Shown: positions 46,648 through 55,982 of the stretch, piece after piece
How the letters are laid out: each line of letters opens with the position of its first letter
Position numbering within the stretch: position 1 is the first letter of the stretch
DNA from: Pseudomonadota bacterium
GTDB taxonomy: Bacteria; Pseudomonadota; Gammaproteobacteria; Acidiferrobacterales; UBA6901
Direction of reading: 5' to 3'
Assembly: GCA_021785515.1 (NCBI GenBank)
Contig: JAJYEX010000001.1
Coordinates: forward strand, 1-64,000
Length of the DNA stretch: 64,000 bases
The notes under the pieces: model-generated
Database searches by the model: none
Seen by the model: only the letters and a program-made list of their open reading frames with translations
Told to the model about the DNA's origin: nothing
Position numbers and translations under genes: made by a program

Positions 46648-47555
46648 GTGGCACAACCGAGGCTTGCCATGCGACACATCAAAACCATCCTGCGTCTGCA
46701 CTATCTCGGCGGCATCGGTAGCCGCCGCGCCATCGCCCGCGCCGTGGGCGTCGGCAAGACGGCGGTCGCCGACTGCCTGAAACGCGCGCGGGCCGCCGGC
46801 TTGACCTCCTGGACCGCGATCGAATCGCTCGATGAGGCGGCTCTCGAAGGAAGGCTCTACCCGAATGAGCCCCACTCGGCGCGGCGCGCACCGCGAGCGC
46901 TGCCCGACTTCGTCCGCATCCGCGAGGAGCTCACGCGGCGCGATCATCACGTGACACTCATGCTGCTGTGGACGGAGTACAAGGCTGAACACCCGCAGGG
47001 CTATCAGTACGCGCAGTTCACCGAGCTCTACCGCCGATTCGAGAAGAATCTCTCGGTCGTGATGCGTCAACACCACCGGGGTGGGGAGAAATGCTTCGTC
47101 GACTTCTGCGACGGGATCCCTCTCACCGATCCCCTGACCGGAGAAAGAATCCCGACGGAGCTCTTCGTCGGCGCCTTGGGGGCGAGCTCCTACACGTTTG
47201 CCTGGGCGACCCTGGGGCAGACGATGCCGGAATGGCTTGATGCCCACGTGCGGATGTACACGGCTTTCGACGGAGTCAGCGCCATCACCGTGCCCGACAA
47301 TCTGCGCGCAGGCATCAAGCACCCCGACCGCTATGAGGCAGAAGCCACCGAGAGTTACCAGGAGCTCGCCCGCCATTACGGCACCTGCATCATTCCGGCA
47401 CGTGTCAGGAAACCCCGCGACAAGGCGAAAGCCGAAGCGGCGGTCTTGGTCGCCCAGCGCTGGATCCTGGCGGCACTGCGCCATCGGACGTTTTACCACC
47501 TGAACGAGCTCAACGCGGCGATCGGCGATCTCACGGTGAAGCTGAATGCGCGCGT
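46648..47555 (+). pseudogene. istA: istA of the outer IS21, 5' part
   Basis: Begins at GTG 46648 with AGGAGGAAG upstream. It carries the HTH (GIGSRRAIARAVGVGKTAVA) and most of the DDE core, including VDFCDGIPLTDP and PDNLRAGIKHPDRYEAEATE. The frame is cut after KLNARV at codon 303 by the inner IS21. Joining 47555 to 50178 restores one open frame of 517 residues, so the break is recent. Confidence 0.9.
47551..47555. repeat. 5-bp target-site duplication of the inner IS21
   Basis: CGCGT at 47551-47555 is repeated at 50173-50177, directly outside both ends of the inner element. Confidence 0.85.
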
Positions 47556-47748
47556 TGCGTATTCCGGCCCAATTCTGCCACTGATTCCGGAGCAAAGCTG
47601 CCACCCGTTCCGGGGTAATCCTGCCACTGATTCCGGCCCAATCCTGCCACCCCAGTAAAGGGGGGGTTGGTCCCGGCCTACCGACGCGGTTTAACCAGCC
47701 GTTATCGTGCTTCTCTTGATCCAAACAACGGAAAAGGGAGTGGCAGCG

Positions 47749-49287
47749 ATGGCGGCAGCGAGGTTACCCATGCGTCAGATACGCGAAGTCCTACGCCTGA
47801 AGTGGGCGTGCGGGTTCACCAATCGCCAAACGGCGCAAAGCCTGAACATTTCGCGTCCGGCGGTAGCCGAGTACGTGAAGCGCGCCGAAGCCGCGGGGAT
47901 CACCTGGCCGCTGCCGGCGACACTCGATGATGCAGCCCTTGAATCGAAACTGTTCCCGCCGCTCATCGTGGTTAAGTACCCCCGTCCATGGCCCGATTAT
48001 GCGCTCATCCACCGCGAGCTCGCCCGCAAGGGCGTGACACTCACGTTGTTGTGGGAAGAATACAAGGCTATCTATCCCGAGGGGCTTCAGTACAGCCAGT
48101 TCTGCGAGCATTACCGCCGCTATGCGCGCACGCTCGATCTGTCCATGCGCCAGGTGCACCGCGGCGGCGAAAAATGCTTCATCGACTATTGCGGCCAGAC
48201 CGTGCCCATCTGTGATCGCACCACGGGCGAGGTGCGCCAGGCGCAGATCTTCATCGCCGTGCTGGGTGCTTCCAACTACACCTACTGCGAGGCCACGTGG
48301 ACGCAGCGCCTGCCCGACTGGATCGGCTCCCATGTGCGAGCCCTCCAATACTTCCAGGCCGTGCCCGAGCTCCTCATCCCGGACAATTTACGCTCGGGCG
48401 TCACACACGCGCACCGTTACGAGCCCATCGTGAATGAGACCTACGCCGAGATGGCCGCGCACTACGGTAGCGCGATCCTGCCCGCGCGCGTTCGCCGTCC
48501 CCGCGACAAGGCCAAGGTGGAGGTCGCCGTGCAGATCGTGGAGCGCTGGATTCTCGCGCGATTGCGCCATGAGACCTTCTTCTCGCTCGGCGAACTCAAC
48601 CGGGCGATCGCGGCTCTCCTTGCGCGGCTGAACGCGCGTGCCTTCCGCAAGCTTGCGGGCAGCCGGCAAGAACTGTTCGAAACTCTCGATCGCCCCATGA
48701 TGAAGCCGCTGCCAGCGGCCCCGTACGTGTTCGGCGAATGGAAACGCGCGCGCGTGCACATCGACTACCACATCGAGGTCGATCGCCACTACTACTCCGT
48801 ACCGTATCAATGGGTGGGCCGGCAGCTCGAGGTGCGCCTTACCGCGAATACCGTAGAAGCGTTCCATCGCGGCAAACGCATCGCCTCGCATGTGCGCACT
48901 CACCTGCGGGGTGCTCACACGACAGTACCTGAACACATGCCGCGCACGCACCGCGAATACGCGGAATGGACGCCAAGGCGCCTCATTGAGTGGGCCGAGA
49001 AGACGGGGCCCGCCACGGCACGCCTGATCGAGACCATCATGGCCGCCCGGGCCCATCCGCAACAAGGCTTTCGCTCGGCCCTCGGCGTCATGCGGCTTGG
49101 AAAAAGCTACGGGCGTGAGCGTCTGGAAGCCGCCTGCACGCGTTCGCTCGCGCTCGGAGTCAGAAGCTACCGCTCGCTCGAATCGATTCTGCGCCAAGGG
49201 CTTGATCGATCGCCACTGCCGGAGCGCGCCGATACGCCGGCCCCGATCGCGCACGAGAACGTGCGCGGGCCGGATTACTACCAGTAA
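47749..49287 (+). CDS. istA: IstA transposase of the inner IS21
   Basis: A 512-residue DDE transposase. An N-terminal HTH (GFTNRQTAQSLNISRPAVAE) precedes the integrase core, with CFIDYCGQTVPICDR, LIPDNLRSGVTHAHRYEPIV and ILPARVRRPRDKAKVEVAVQ. The C-terminal SH3-like region follows. ATG 47749 has GGGAG nine bases upstream; an in-frame start at 47707 is less likely. It is 32 bp before istB. Confidence 0.93.
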   Translation: MAAARLPMRQIREVLRLKWACGFTNRQTAQSLNISRPAVAEYVKRAEAAGITWPLPATLDDAALESKLFPPLIVVKYPRPWPDYALIHRELARKGVTLTLLWEEYKAIYPEGLQYSQFCEHYRRYARTLDLSMRQVHRGGEKCFIDYCGQTVPICDRTTGEVRQAQIFIAVLGASNYTYCEATWTQRLPDWIGSHVRALQYFQAVPELLIPDNLRSGVTHAHRYEPIVNETYAEMAAHYGSAILPARVRRPRDKAKVEVAVQIVERWILARLRHETFFSLGELNRAIAALLARLNARAFRKLAGSRQELFETLDRPMMKPLPAAPYVFGEWKRARVHIDYHIEVDRHYYSVPYQWVGRQLEVRLTANTVEAFHRGKRIASHVRTHLRGAHTTVPEHMPRTHREYAEWTPRRLIEWAEKTGPATARLIETIMAARAHPQQGFRSALGVMRLGKSYGRERLEAACTRSLALGVRSYRSLESILRQGLDRSPLPERADTPAPIAHENVRGPDYYQ

Positions 49288-49319
49288 CTTCAACTCAACC
49301 TCCAAGGAGGCATCCGACG

Positions 49320-50069
49320 ATGTTGCATCACCCGACGATAGAAAAACTGAACGCGCTGCGCCTCACCGGCATGGCGCAAGCACTCGCGCGCCAGAGTGAA
49401 TCTGCCGACATCGCGCAGCTCACCTTCGAGGAGCGCCTAGGACTGCTGCTCGATCAGGAGGCCACCTGGCGCGATGGCAAGCGTCTCACTGCTCGATTGC
49501 GCCTGGCGGCACTGCGCCAAAACGCCTGCCTCGAAGACATCGACTACCGCACAGCGCGCGGACTGGAGAGGTCGGTGATGACGAAACTTGCCACCGGTGA
49601 CTGGTTGCGCCAGCGGCTGAACTGCCTCATCACGGGACCGGCCGGTGTCGGCAAAAGCTTCATCGCCTGCGCGCTCGCGCACCAGGCCTGTCGCGAGGGG
49701 TTCAGTGTGCGTTACCTGCGCCTGCCGCGGCTGCTGAACGATCTTACTGTTGCCCGTGGCGATGGACGCTACCGCAAGCTGCTCGCGAGCCTTGCCCGCA
49801 CTGACGTCATCGTGCTCGATGACTTCGGGCTCGCCGCCCTGAATGAGGACAACCGCCGCGATCTGCTGGAAATCCTTGAAGATCGCTACCAGCGCCACTC
49901 CACCATCGTCACCAGCCAGTTCCCGATCGAACGCTGGCATGACCTGATCAATGATCCCACATTGGCCGATGCCATCCTCGACCGGCTTGTCCATCACGCC
50001 CACCGCCTTGCGCTGAAGGGGGAATCTATGCGAAAACGTAAATCGCAACCGGAGACGGACAACACTTAA
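49320..50069 (+). CDS. istB: IstB helper ATPase of the inner IS21
   Basis: A 249-residue AAA+ ATPase that controls target choice by IstA. Walker A is GPAGVGKSF, Walker B is VIVLDDFGL, and TSQFPIERWHDLINDPTLAD is the family signature. AAGGAGG lies ten bases before the ATG. Confidence 0.95.
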   Translation: MLHHPTIEKLNALRLTGMAQALARQSESADIAQLTFEERLGLLLDQEATWRDGKRLTARLRLAALRQNACLEDIDYRTARGLERSVMTKLATGDWLRQRLNCLITGPAGVGKSFIACALAHQACREGFSVRYLRLPRLLNDLTVARGDGRYRKLLASLARTDVIVLDDFGLAALNEDNRRDLLEILEDRYQRHSTIVTSQFPIERWHDLINDPTLADAILDRLVHHAHRLALKGESMRKRKSQPETDNT

Positions 50070-50177
50070 ACCAACAGCCGCGTCGCTGCGCTCCGATTAA
50101 GTGGCAACGTTGCCCCGGAATGCGTGGCAGCCTTCAGACCGGAATCGGTGGCAGGAATCGCCGGAATACGCACGCGT

Positions 50178-50823
50178 GATGCGTCACCTCAAGGCTTCGC
50201 GAAGAGAACTCTACGAGCGGCTCGATAAGCCGGCGCTGAAACCGCTGCCGGCTGAGCCTTACGAATATGCGCGCTGGAAGCGGGTCACGCTCAACATCGA
50301 CTACCACGTGCAGTTCGAGGATCACTACTACAGCGCCCCGTATACGCTCGTCAAAGAGACGCTCTGGGTGCGCGCCACCGCGCAGACCGTGGAGCTTTAC
50401 CACAAAGGCAAGCGGGTGGCCTCGCATCCGCGAAGTGCCGTGAAGTTTGCCTATAGCACGGTTCCCGAACACCGCCCGGCCGCCCACCGGGCGTATCTCG
50501 ACTGGACGCCCTCGCGGCTCATTGAGTGGGGTAAATCGATCGGACCCGCCACCGCATCCCTCATCGAATACGTCATCAGCCACAAGCCCCATCCCGAGCA
50601 GGGCTACCGCTCTGCGCTGGGGATTCTGCGGCTGGCAAAGCAGTTCGGGCGAGAACGTTTGGAGCGCGCCTCGGCCAAGGCGTTTGCGATCCAGTCGCCT
50701 TGCTACAAGACGGTGAAGACGATGCTCAGCCGCAACATGGAAGACTCCCCCATCGCACCGCGCAATGAGGACACCCAGCGGCTTGGGGCCGACAACGTGC
50801 GCGGGCGCGGGTACTACCACTGA
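50178..50823 (+). pseudogene. istA: istA of the outer IS21, 3' part
   Basis: The C-terminal 214 codons of the outer IstA, starting MRHLKASRRELYERLDKPAL. An open frame begins at GTG 50101 inside the inner element's right end, but its first 25 codons are IS terminus and not protein of the family. Confidence 0.9.
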
Positions 50824-50933
50824 CGCCGCTTGCGACCCAAGGAGAACGCCGATGACCTGACCCGAAGATCCGCACCCCGCGGCTCACCGAGTGAGTTGTT
50901 ACACGCTTTTTACTTAACCAGAGGAATCACCAC

Positions 50934-51698
50934 ATGTTGAACGAACCCACCCACGAGAAACTGATCACGATGAAGCTCTTCGGGCTCGCCCAGGGCTTCA
51001 AGGAGCGATTGAGCCGCGTCGACCACCAGAGCTTGAGCGCGAGCGAGCTCATCGGGTTGCTCGTCGATGATGAATACCTCTACCGCGAGAACAAGCGGCT
51101 CACCGCTTTGCTCAAAACGGCGAAGTTCAAAGACCACCGCGCCTGCATCGAGGGCATCGACTACGCAGCCGGGCGCGGGATCATGAAGACCCGCATCCTC
51201 GAGCTCGCGCACAACCGCTGGGTGAGCGAGCACCAGTCGATCCTCATCACGGGGCCGGCTGGCGCCGGAAAGAGCTTCCTCGCCCAGGCGCTTGGGGTTA
51301 ACGCCTGCCGTGCCGGATTCAGCACGCACTACGTGCGTCTGCCCGCGCTTCTTCAGCAGTTCGTGCAGGCGCGCGCCCAGGGGACGTATGCGCAGCTGCT
51401 GAAGCGCCTCGGCCGCTTCTCGGTCCTGCTCATCGATGATCTCGGATTGAGCAGTCTCACCGAGGGGGAGAGCCAGGACCTGATCGAAACCCTCGAGGAG
51501 CGCTACGGCACGGGTTCGACCATGGTGACGTCACAGCTGCCCGTGGCCGACTGGCATGAGTACCTCGGGGGCGGGCGAATCGCTGATGCCATCCTCGACC
51601 GGTTGATCCACAATGCGCACCGCATCGAGCTTGCTACCCGCGAATCGATGCGCAAATCTGCCTCCGCCTTGCCCCAAGGCGGACAGTCTGATAAATAA
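50934..51698 (+). CDS. istB: IstB helper ATPase of the outer IS21
   Basis: A 254-residue ATPase with GPAGAGKSFLAQALG (Walker A), VLLIDDLGLSSL (Walker B) and TSQLPVADWHEYLGGGRIAD. It is whole, but its istA partner is broken, so it could act only with IstA from another copy. Confidence 0.93.
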   Translation: MLNEPTHEKLITMKLFGLAQGFKERLSRVDHQSLSASELIGLLVDDEYLYRENKRLTALLKTAKFKDHRACIEGIDYAAGRGIMKTRILELAHNRWVSEHQSILITGPAGAGKSFLAQALGVNACRAGFSTHYVRLPALLQQFVQARAQGTYAQLLKRLGRFSVLLIDDLGLSSLTEGESQDLIETLEERYGTGSTMVTSQLPVADWHEYLGGGRIADAILDRLIHNAHRIELATRESMRKSASALPQGGQSDK

Positions 51699-51775
51699 CT
51701 GACCTGCTTGCGTCGCGATGCTCCGAGGGTGTCCGTCATCATCAGATCGGGTGTCCGGCTTGGATGGAATGCGCA

Positions 51776-52124
51776 CAGTCTCGAAGCGGTGCTCGAAGCG
51801 GATCGCGGGCGCCGGCCGCAATGCCCGCACTGCCTCCTTCACGGTGCTGTAGCCGCCGGTGAACCCGAGCGGCTTGATCTCGCGCAACAACCGCGCTGCC
51901 GTGAGGCCCGGGAAAGCGCGCAGCCGATCGCGCAGGAACTCAAGATACGCATCGACGCGCTGCGGGCGTGGCGCGCGTGGGCCGTAGGCCGGCGGTTCGA
52001 GGCCGCGGGCAATGTACTTGCGCACTGTCTTGCGATCCAAGTCGAGCCGGCGGGCGATCGCCGAAACCGACAAACCCTGCCGATGCAACTCCAGAATCAT
52101 GAACAGTCTCCCCGTGGTGAGCAC
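51776..52124 (-). pseudogene. istA: istA of the third IS21, N-terminal fragment
   Basis: GTG at 52124 starts the N-terminal HTH: LSVSAIARRLDLDRKTVRKY, then GYSTVKEAVRALRPAPAIRF. The frame is lost after RFEHRFET, where the outer IS21 end begins. The catalytic core is absent. Confidence 0.85.
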
Positions 52125-52222
52125 ACCGCCTCCTCTTGCGTCCGCCTGTGGACGCCTGCAGGTATGGTGCTCGAACTTAAAGGCTGAGGAAAATTACTCT
52201 GCCACTTCCGGGGAGTATTGCA
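51776..52222 (-). mobile_element. Third IS21-family element, left fragment
   Basis: On the reverse strand it begins TGCAATACTCCCCGGAAGTG then GCAGAGTA, an IS21-type end with the recurring GTGGCAGAGTA element, at 52222. It ends where the outer IS21 has inserted. The rest of the element is missing from this window. Confidence 0.7.
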
Positions 52223-52483
52223 CTGGCGTCTACAACCTACCGGCGCTCCGATCGGTGCACCGAGTGCCACTTCAATCTGAGTGGCTACCGCATCGAGCGG
52301 GCAAGGAAAGAAAACACCCGCCGGCTGACCCACCTGATCCTCTTCTGTGGGGTTCCGGGACTCACCCTCCTCTTCGCAGGGACGACGTTCTTTGCCGGTC
52401 AGGACCTGCTCTATTTCCTCTGGCCCGGGGGCGGTCTGCTGGGGGCCGCCGCCTTGGCGGCACTGCGCCTGGCGCAGGTTTGA
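52223..52483 (+). pseudogene. 5'-truncated zinc-ribbon membrane protein
   Basis: An open frame with no start codon begins exactly at the third IS21's end. It reads RCTECHFNLSGYRIERARKE (half of a zinc ribbon, one CxxC), then two membrane helices: LILFCGVPGLTLLFAGTTFF and LYFLWPGGGLLGAAALAALR. The first part of the gene was probably removed by the insertion. Function unknown. Confidence 0.5.
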
Positions 52484-52645
52484 TTCGCCGGCCTGAGATC
52501 ATTCCGGCTTGATCGACGACCCGACGCCGGATCCGCACGAAGCCGGCGTATGGCTCAAGCCATCGGTCAAGGCCATTCCCACTCAAAAAAGAACGGACCC
52601 TGAAGGCAGGGAGTGGTGTCCGTTGACGGGCACGGAGGAAACGCC

Positions 52646-52870
52646 ATGCAGGCATTCGGGATTGATGAGTGGTGCAGCCGGCTTCGGATCTGCCGCCGCC
52701 AGGCGGAACTGATGCTGTCACGCGGGGAGCTGCCGGCACCGATCCGCATCGGCCGGCTGCGCCGCTGGACGGGCGAGCAGATCGATGCGTGGCTTACGCG
52801 GCGCACGGAAGAGGCCGGGCACGGAGCGGTCGCGCCCGGCCCCGGCCGTCCGCGGGGTAGCGCGCGATGA
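52646..52870 (+). CDS. AlpA/excisionase-like HTH protein
   Basis: A 74-residue DNA-binding protein: GIDEWCSRLRICRRQAELML, then IRIGRLRRWTGEQIDAWLTR, the usual HTH_17 layout. Such proteins act as excisionases or as regulators of integrative elements. GGAGGAAACGCC precedes the ATG. It overlaps the next gene by 4 nt (ATGA). Confidence 0.75.
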   Translation: MQAFGIDEWCSRLRICRRQAELMLSRGELPAPIRIGRLRRWTGEQIDAWLTRRTEEAGHGAVAPGPGRPRGSAR

Positions 52871-53179
52871 GGCATCGCTTCGTCCATCCGGACGCGCTGC
52901 CGGGTGGCTGGGAGCGGATCGAGGGGATCATGCATATGCCGGACACGGAGGAGACCGAACCCGGTTACCTCCGGCGCGAACTGCCGCGCGGCGTGCCGGG
53001 GCGGATCGGGCAACTCCTCGACGCCGCCCGCGGCGGGGCGTCCATCCCTGAGATCGCGCAGCGCCTCGGGGTGACCCCCCCGCCGCGTGCGCCAGCTGAT
53101 CAATGACCCGGTCGCGATCCGAAGTGCGGCGGGGATCGCGGCCGTACAGGGCGATCTCTTCGCGGGGGTCGGCCGGTGA
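52867..53179 (+). pseudogene. HTH protein interrupted by a C7 frameshift
   Basis: The frame from ATG 52867 ends at 53106 after 79 codons. A run of seven C's lies at 53075-53081. With six, the frame would continue GVTPRRVRQLINDPVAIRSA to a TGA at 53177-53179, giving 103 residues with a complete helix-turn-helix (IPEIAQRLGVTPRRVRQLI). That restored stop overlaps the next gene's GTG (GTGA), as do its neighbours. It may be a true mutation, phase variation or a sequencing error. Confidence 0.6.
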
Positions 53180-54021
53180 CTGGAATCATTCGCGCGCCGC
53201 GCCCGGAGCGCCAGTACACCCAGATCCGCAATGAGGTGGCACGGGATGACCGGCTGTCCTATCGAGCCCGGGGGGTGCTGGTGCGCCTCCTGTCCAATGC
53301 CGACGGATTTCAGATGACCGCCGCCAACCTCGCTTGCGAGGGGCGGGAGGGACGGGGCGCCATCCTGACGGCCCTGCGGGAGCTGCGGGAAGCGGGCTAT
53401 ATCCGGACCACCAAGAGCCAGGATCAACAGGGCCGCTGGTCGACCGAAACGTACGTCTATGACACCCCCCAGCCGACCGGAGTCCAAAAACCGGACTCCG
53501 GTTCACCGGACTCCGGTTCACCGGATGTCGGTTTCTTCGACGCTAAATACAGAACACCAATAGAACACCCATTAGAAACAGAGCGCGCTACCGCGCGCTC
53601 TGCTAAGGCCGCCTCGGTTGAAAGGAAACCATCGAAACGCGCCGACCCAGAGGCGGTTGTCCCCGGTCCCCTGCCTGACGACTGGGTCCTGCCCCGAGAT
53701 TGGGAAGCCTGGGCGAACAAAGCCCGCCCGGAGCTCGCAGGCGAGCTCAAGCGCATCGCAAGTGCGCTCCAAGCGGTGGGGACGGCCCGCAGCCCGCCCC
53801 GATCGTGGGAGGCGGAGTGGCGGTTATGGATCGCGCGCGAGCGGTCGGCTTCTCAACCATCCAGGAACGGAGGGACGAACCATGCAGCACATCGGTCAGC
53901 ACATCAACGAAGGCCCAGCCTCGCGGAACGCGCGAGCGCCGCACGGCGCGAATTCGAGCGCGCTCGATTCGAGGAGGATCGTGCATCTGTGGGAGCGGAT
54001 GATCCACCTGTACGGACATAA
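53176..54021 (+). CDS. Replication-initiator-like HTH protein
   Basis: A 281-residue protein. The N-terminal winged helix YTQIRNEVARDDRLSYRARG, MTAANLACEGREGRGAILTA and LREAGYIRTTK resembles phage and plasmid replication regulators. The C-terminal part has PDDWVLPRDWEAWANKARPE and WEAEWRLWIARE, as in phage replication proteins. GTG 53176 overlaps the preceding reading frame. The last 140 nt overlap the next gene in another frame. Confidence 0.6.
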   Translation: MTGIIRAPRPERQYTQIRNEVARDDRLSYRARGVLVRLLSNADGFQMTAANLACEGREGRGAILTALRELREAGYIRTTKSQDQQGRWSTETYVYDTPQPTGVQKPDSGSPDSGSPDVGFFDAKYRTPIEHPLETERATARSAKAASVERKPSKRADPEAVVPGPLPDDWVLPRDWEAWANKARPELAGELKRIASALQAVGTARSPPRSWEAEWRLWIARERSASQPSRNGGTNHAAHRSAHQRRPSLAERASAARREFERARFEEDRASVGADDPPVRT

Positions 54022-54364
54022 GTTTTCCGCGGTGTTCGGCGAGCGCGCGACGCGCCCGGACGGGTCGTTGACGGATGTGGCGCAAACCTGGGCCGGCGGA
54101 TTGCGCGCAATCACCGGCGCGCAACTGGCGGCGGGTCTTCGAACCTGCATCGAATCGGGCGATGCGTGGCCCCCCAGCCTGCCGGCGTTTCGGGCGATGT
54201 GCAGGGCGGAACGCATGCCGCGCTGTCACCAGGAGGCCGGCGCTCGCCCGGAGCTTGCCTATATGGCTCTGCCCCGGCCGGCGTTGACACCGGAGAAGCG
54301 GAAGGAATACCTGCGCAATATGCGTGCTGCACTGAAATCGCCCACCCGCAAAGATGAAGGATGA
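53882..54364 (+). CDS. Phage replication protein P-like
   Basis: A 160-residue protein. HLWERMIHLYGHKFSAVFGE then TWAGGLRAITGAQLAAGLRT and SGDAWPPSLPAFRAMCRAE follow the pattern of replication protein P, which loads the host helicase. GGAGG is eight bases before ATG 53882, so I accept it despite the 140-nt overlap with the preceding gene. Together the two genes would form an initiator and helicase-loader pair. Confidence 0.65.
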   Translation: MQHIGQHINEGPASRNARAPHGANSSALDSRRIVHLWERMIHLYGHKFSAVFGERATRPDGSLTDVAQTWAGGLRAITGAQLAAGLRTCIESGDAWPPSLPAFRAMCRAERMPRCHQEAGARPELAYMALPRPALTPEKRKEYLRNMRAALKSPTRKDEG

Positions 54365-54543
54365 AAAAAGGGCTGTCCGGATTTGAGTGTGCTTCCATCT
54401 TCATTTCACAACGTGGCCTGATGCCGGGTTCCCATATCAACGTTTTGGATAAATTGCTGGTCAATGGCCGTTCAGGCCAGGTATCAATTTATCGTGGTGA
54501 TCACTACGGATACGGAAGGCAGGATGTCAGCGAGGCCGTGTGA
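54361..54543 (+). CDS. Possible small ORF
   Basis: A 60-codon frame whose ATG overlaps the stop of the preceding gene (ATGA). The peptide (MKKGLSGFECASIFISQRGL...) has no recognised feature. It is listed because the coupling is suggestive; it may not be real. Confidence 0.2.
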   Translation: MKKGLSGFECASIFISQRGLMPGSHINVLDKLLVNGRSGQVSIYRGDHYGYGRQDVSEAV

Positions 54544-54680
54544 AAACACCGCACTGAATCGTTGCGATACGAAGGCCGCGGTTCAAATCAGGGCTATATT
54601 TTGCAGGGCCGAATCTGCTTAATCGATTTGGAGTGTTAATGGAATGGTCGCCCCCTCCCTACACGGCATCTGATGTGCCA

Positions 54681-54705
54681 GAGTGAAGCCGTAGCGGTTT
54701 CACTC
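54681..54705. terminator. Hairpin between convergent operons
   Basis: GAGTGAAGCCG and CGGTTTCACTC form an 11-bp stem (one G-T pair) around TAG. It lies between the rightward replication genes and the leftward defence genes. No T-run follows. Confidence 0.4.
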
Positions 54706-54736
54706 AACGAGAGAGGAGGGCATCGGCGGTAGCTGC

Positions 54737-55969
54737 TTAAGTGATGATAGGGTCAAAATGGTTCCTCAGGACGTCCGCACAGCTACTAGTTTCCCAGTTA
54801 AATGGAACCAGCGGGTTGGTAATTAAATGAGGCTGAATTCTGTGGAACCATCCTTGCCAAGGTAGGACCAGCACCCCAACGACTTTGGACAATGGTGTGC
54901 CGTCTCTATTCATCAAAAGTCTTATATAATCAGAAAGATATTCCCCTGATGGAATATCACGTGCATGAATGACTACCAGTCCTGGCGCAGCCTCATTTTG
55001 CAGTTGTTCGGCTGCTGGGGTCAATGCATTGCTTAGCATTCTCTTGAACAATTGTGGGTCAAGCGTGTTTGAGAAGCTGACTGACGATCCTTCCTTGATC
55101 TCGGAGGACCAGAAAATTCCTTGACCCAATCCAACGACTGCGATCAGCGCTGGCCACACATCCCTTTGTCGAGCAATTTCTATCTGCTCCAGCAGAAATT
55201 TCGTGATTTTTCTCGCCGCCGCTCGTGAGTCCTCTTCACTTGACCGCGCTCGGATCAGGTGTTCCGACACCTCTGGTACGATATTAAATTTAACCAGAAG
55301 CCCTGCGCTGCTTGCAGCGTTCATTATGTCATGTGACAATGCATCATAAGCCGCATCCAGCCACGCAGTAACCCTGCCAACCTCCAATCGCTTGCATTCG
55401 ATCGCGATCTGTTCAGAACCCTTTGCCACGCGGATATCTGGCATCTTTCCCTTAGAAGGTTTTGGGATGGGAAACTCCACCCGGAATCCCTCGCCCAAGA
55501 AGCAGTCCGCGATATCGAGTTCCATGGCCGACGACTCACTGCGCTCACCGCTGCGTAGTCCATTTATGACAATATGGCTTCCAGGTATCCCCTGTATCCG
55601 TCGTAGCCGCGCGGAAAGCCTAAGCATGAACTCGCGGCTGGTATATGCTCGGTAAAAAATAGATCGGATAAACACATTGTCGAAATAATTGCCGCTATAA
55701 GACCGACACCATTCTGCGGTAAAGACCGTTTTCAGGTAGTCAAATGCTTGCGTCACCTCTTCAATAGAACGCGGTGTGACCTCGACCCAATTATCTTCAA
55801 GCCACCACGGGTCTGCCCACCATTCTCCGGTTTTTCGGAGGTCCTCTTCGCTTATGGCCATTCCGCTAGTGAGACTCGCCTTCCAACGTATAGTGGATAG
55901 CTGATCATTTCCTCTTTTCTGACGATTGCAAAGCAATTCCTCGCATTCGTTGCTGTGATCTCGTCCCAA
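54737..55969 (-). CDS. PD-(D/E)xK nuclease-like protein, partner of SIR2
   Basis: An open frame of 410 codons from TTG 55969; ATG 55861 (374 residues) is another possible start, and neither has a clear ribosome-binding site. The nuclease fold is seen at residues 149-193: MELDIADCFLGEGFRVEFPI, then MPDIRVA, then IAIECKR, which gives the E...PD...ExK pattern with Asp178, Glu191 and Lys193. The N- and C-terminal regions are unfamiliar. It follows the SIR2 gene by 13 bp. Lower GC than the neighbours suggests transfer. I infer an antiphage role. Confidence 0.6.
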   Translation of the reverse strand: MGRDHSNECEELLCNRQKRGNDQLSTIRWKASLTSGMAISEEDLRKTGEWWADPWWLEDNWVEVTPRSIEEVTQAFDYLKTVFTAEWCRSYSGNYFDNVFIRSIFYRAYTSREFMLRLSARLRRIQGIPGSHIVINGLRSGERSESSAMELDIADCFLGEGFRVEFPIPKPSKGKMPDIRVAKGSEQIAIECKRLEVGRVTAWLDAAYDALSHDIMNAASSAGLLVKFNIVPEVSEHLIRARSSEEDSRAAARKITKFLLEQIEIARQRDVWPALIAVVGLGQGIFWSSEIKEGSSVSFSNTLDPQLFKRMLSNALTPAAEQLQNEAAPGLVVIHARDIPSGEYLSDYIRLLMNRDGTPLSKVVGVLVLPWQGWFHRIQPHLITNPLVPFNWETSSCADVLRNHFDPIIT

Positions 55970-55982
55970 AAAAACTGTTCGA

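Larger units (their letters stand above)
47556..50172 (+). mobile_element. IS21-family element, inner copy (intact)
   Basis: A 2,617-bp element with istA and istB. Both ends start TGCGTATTCCGGC when read inward, and both repeat TGCCAC(C/T)GATTCCGG about 25 bp in. It is flanked by CGCGT duplications and splits istA of the outer IS21. Nothing in it looks damaged. Confidence 0.92.
46407..51775 (+). mobile_element. IS21-family element, outer copy (interrupted)
   Basis: Its istA is split by the inner IS21, and its istB is whole. The left end has TGCGTGCGCTGGCCCAAGAC with GGACAC/GGACAG repeats; the right end, read inward, has TGCGCATTCC then GCCGGACACC and a second GGACACC. These match in outline, as IS21 ends do. 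The left terminus meets the IS1111-type element; the right one lies within the istA of a third IS21. End positions are good to within about 5 bp. Confidence 0.75.
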
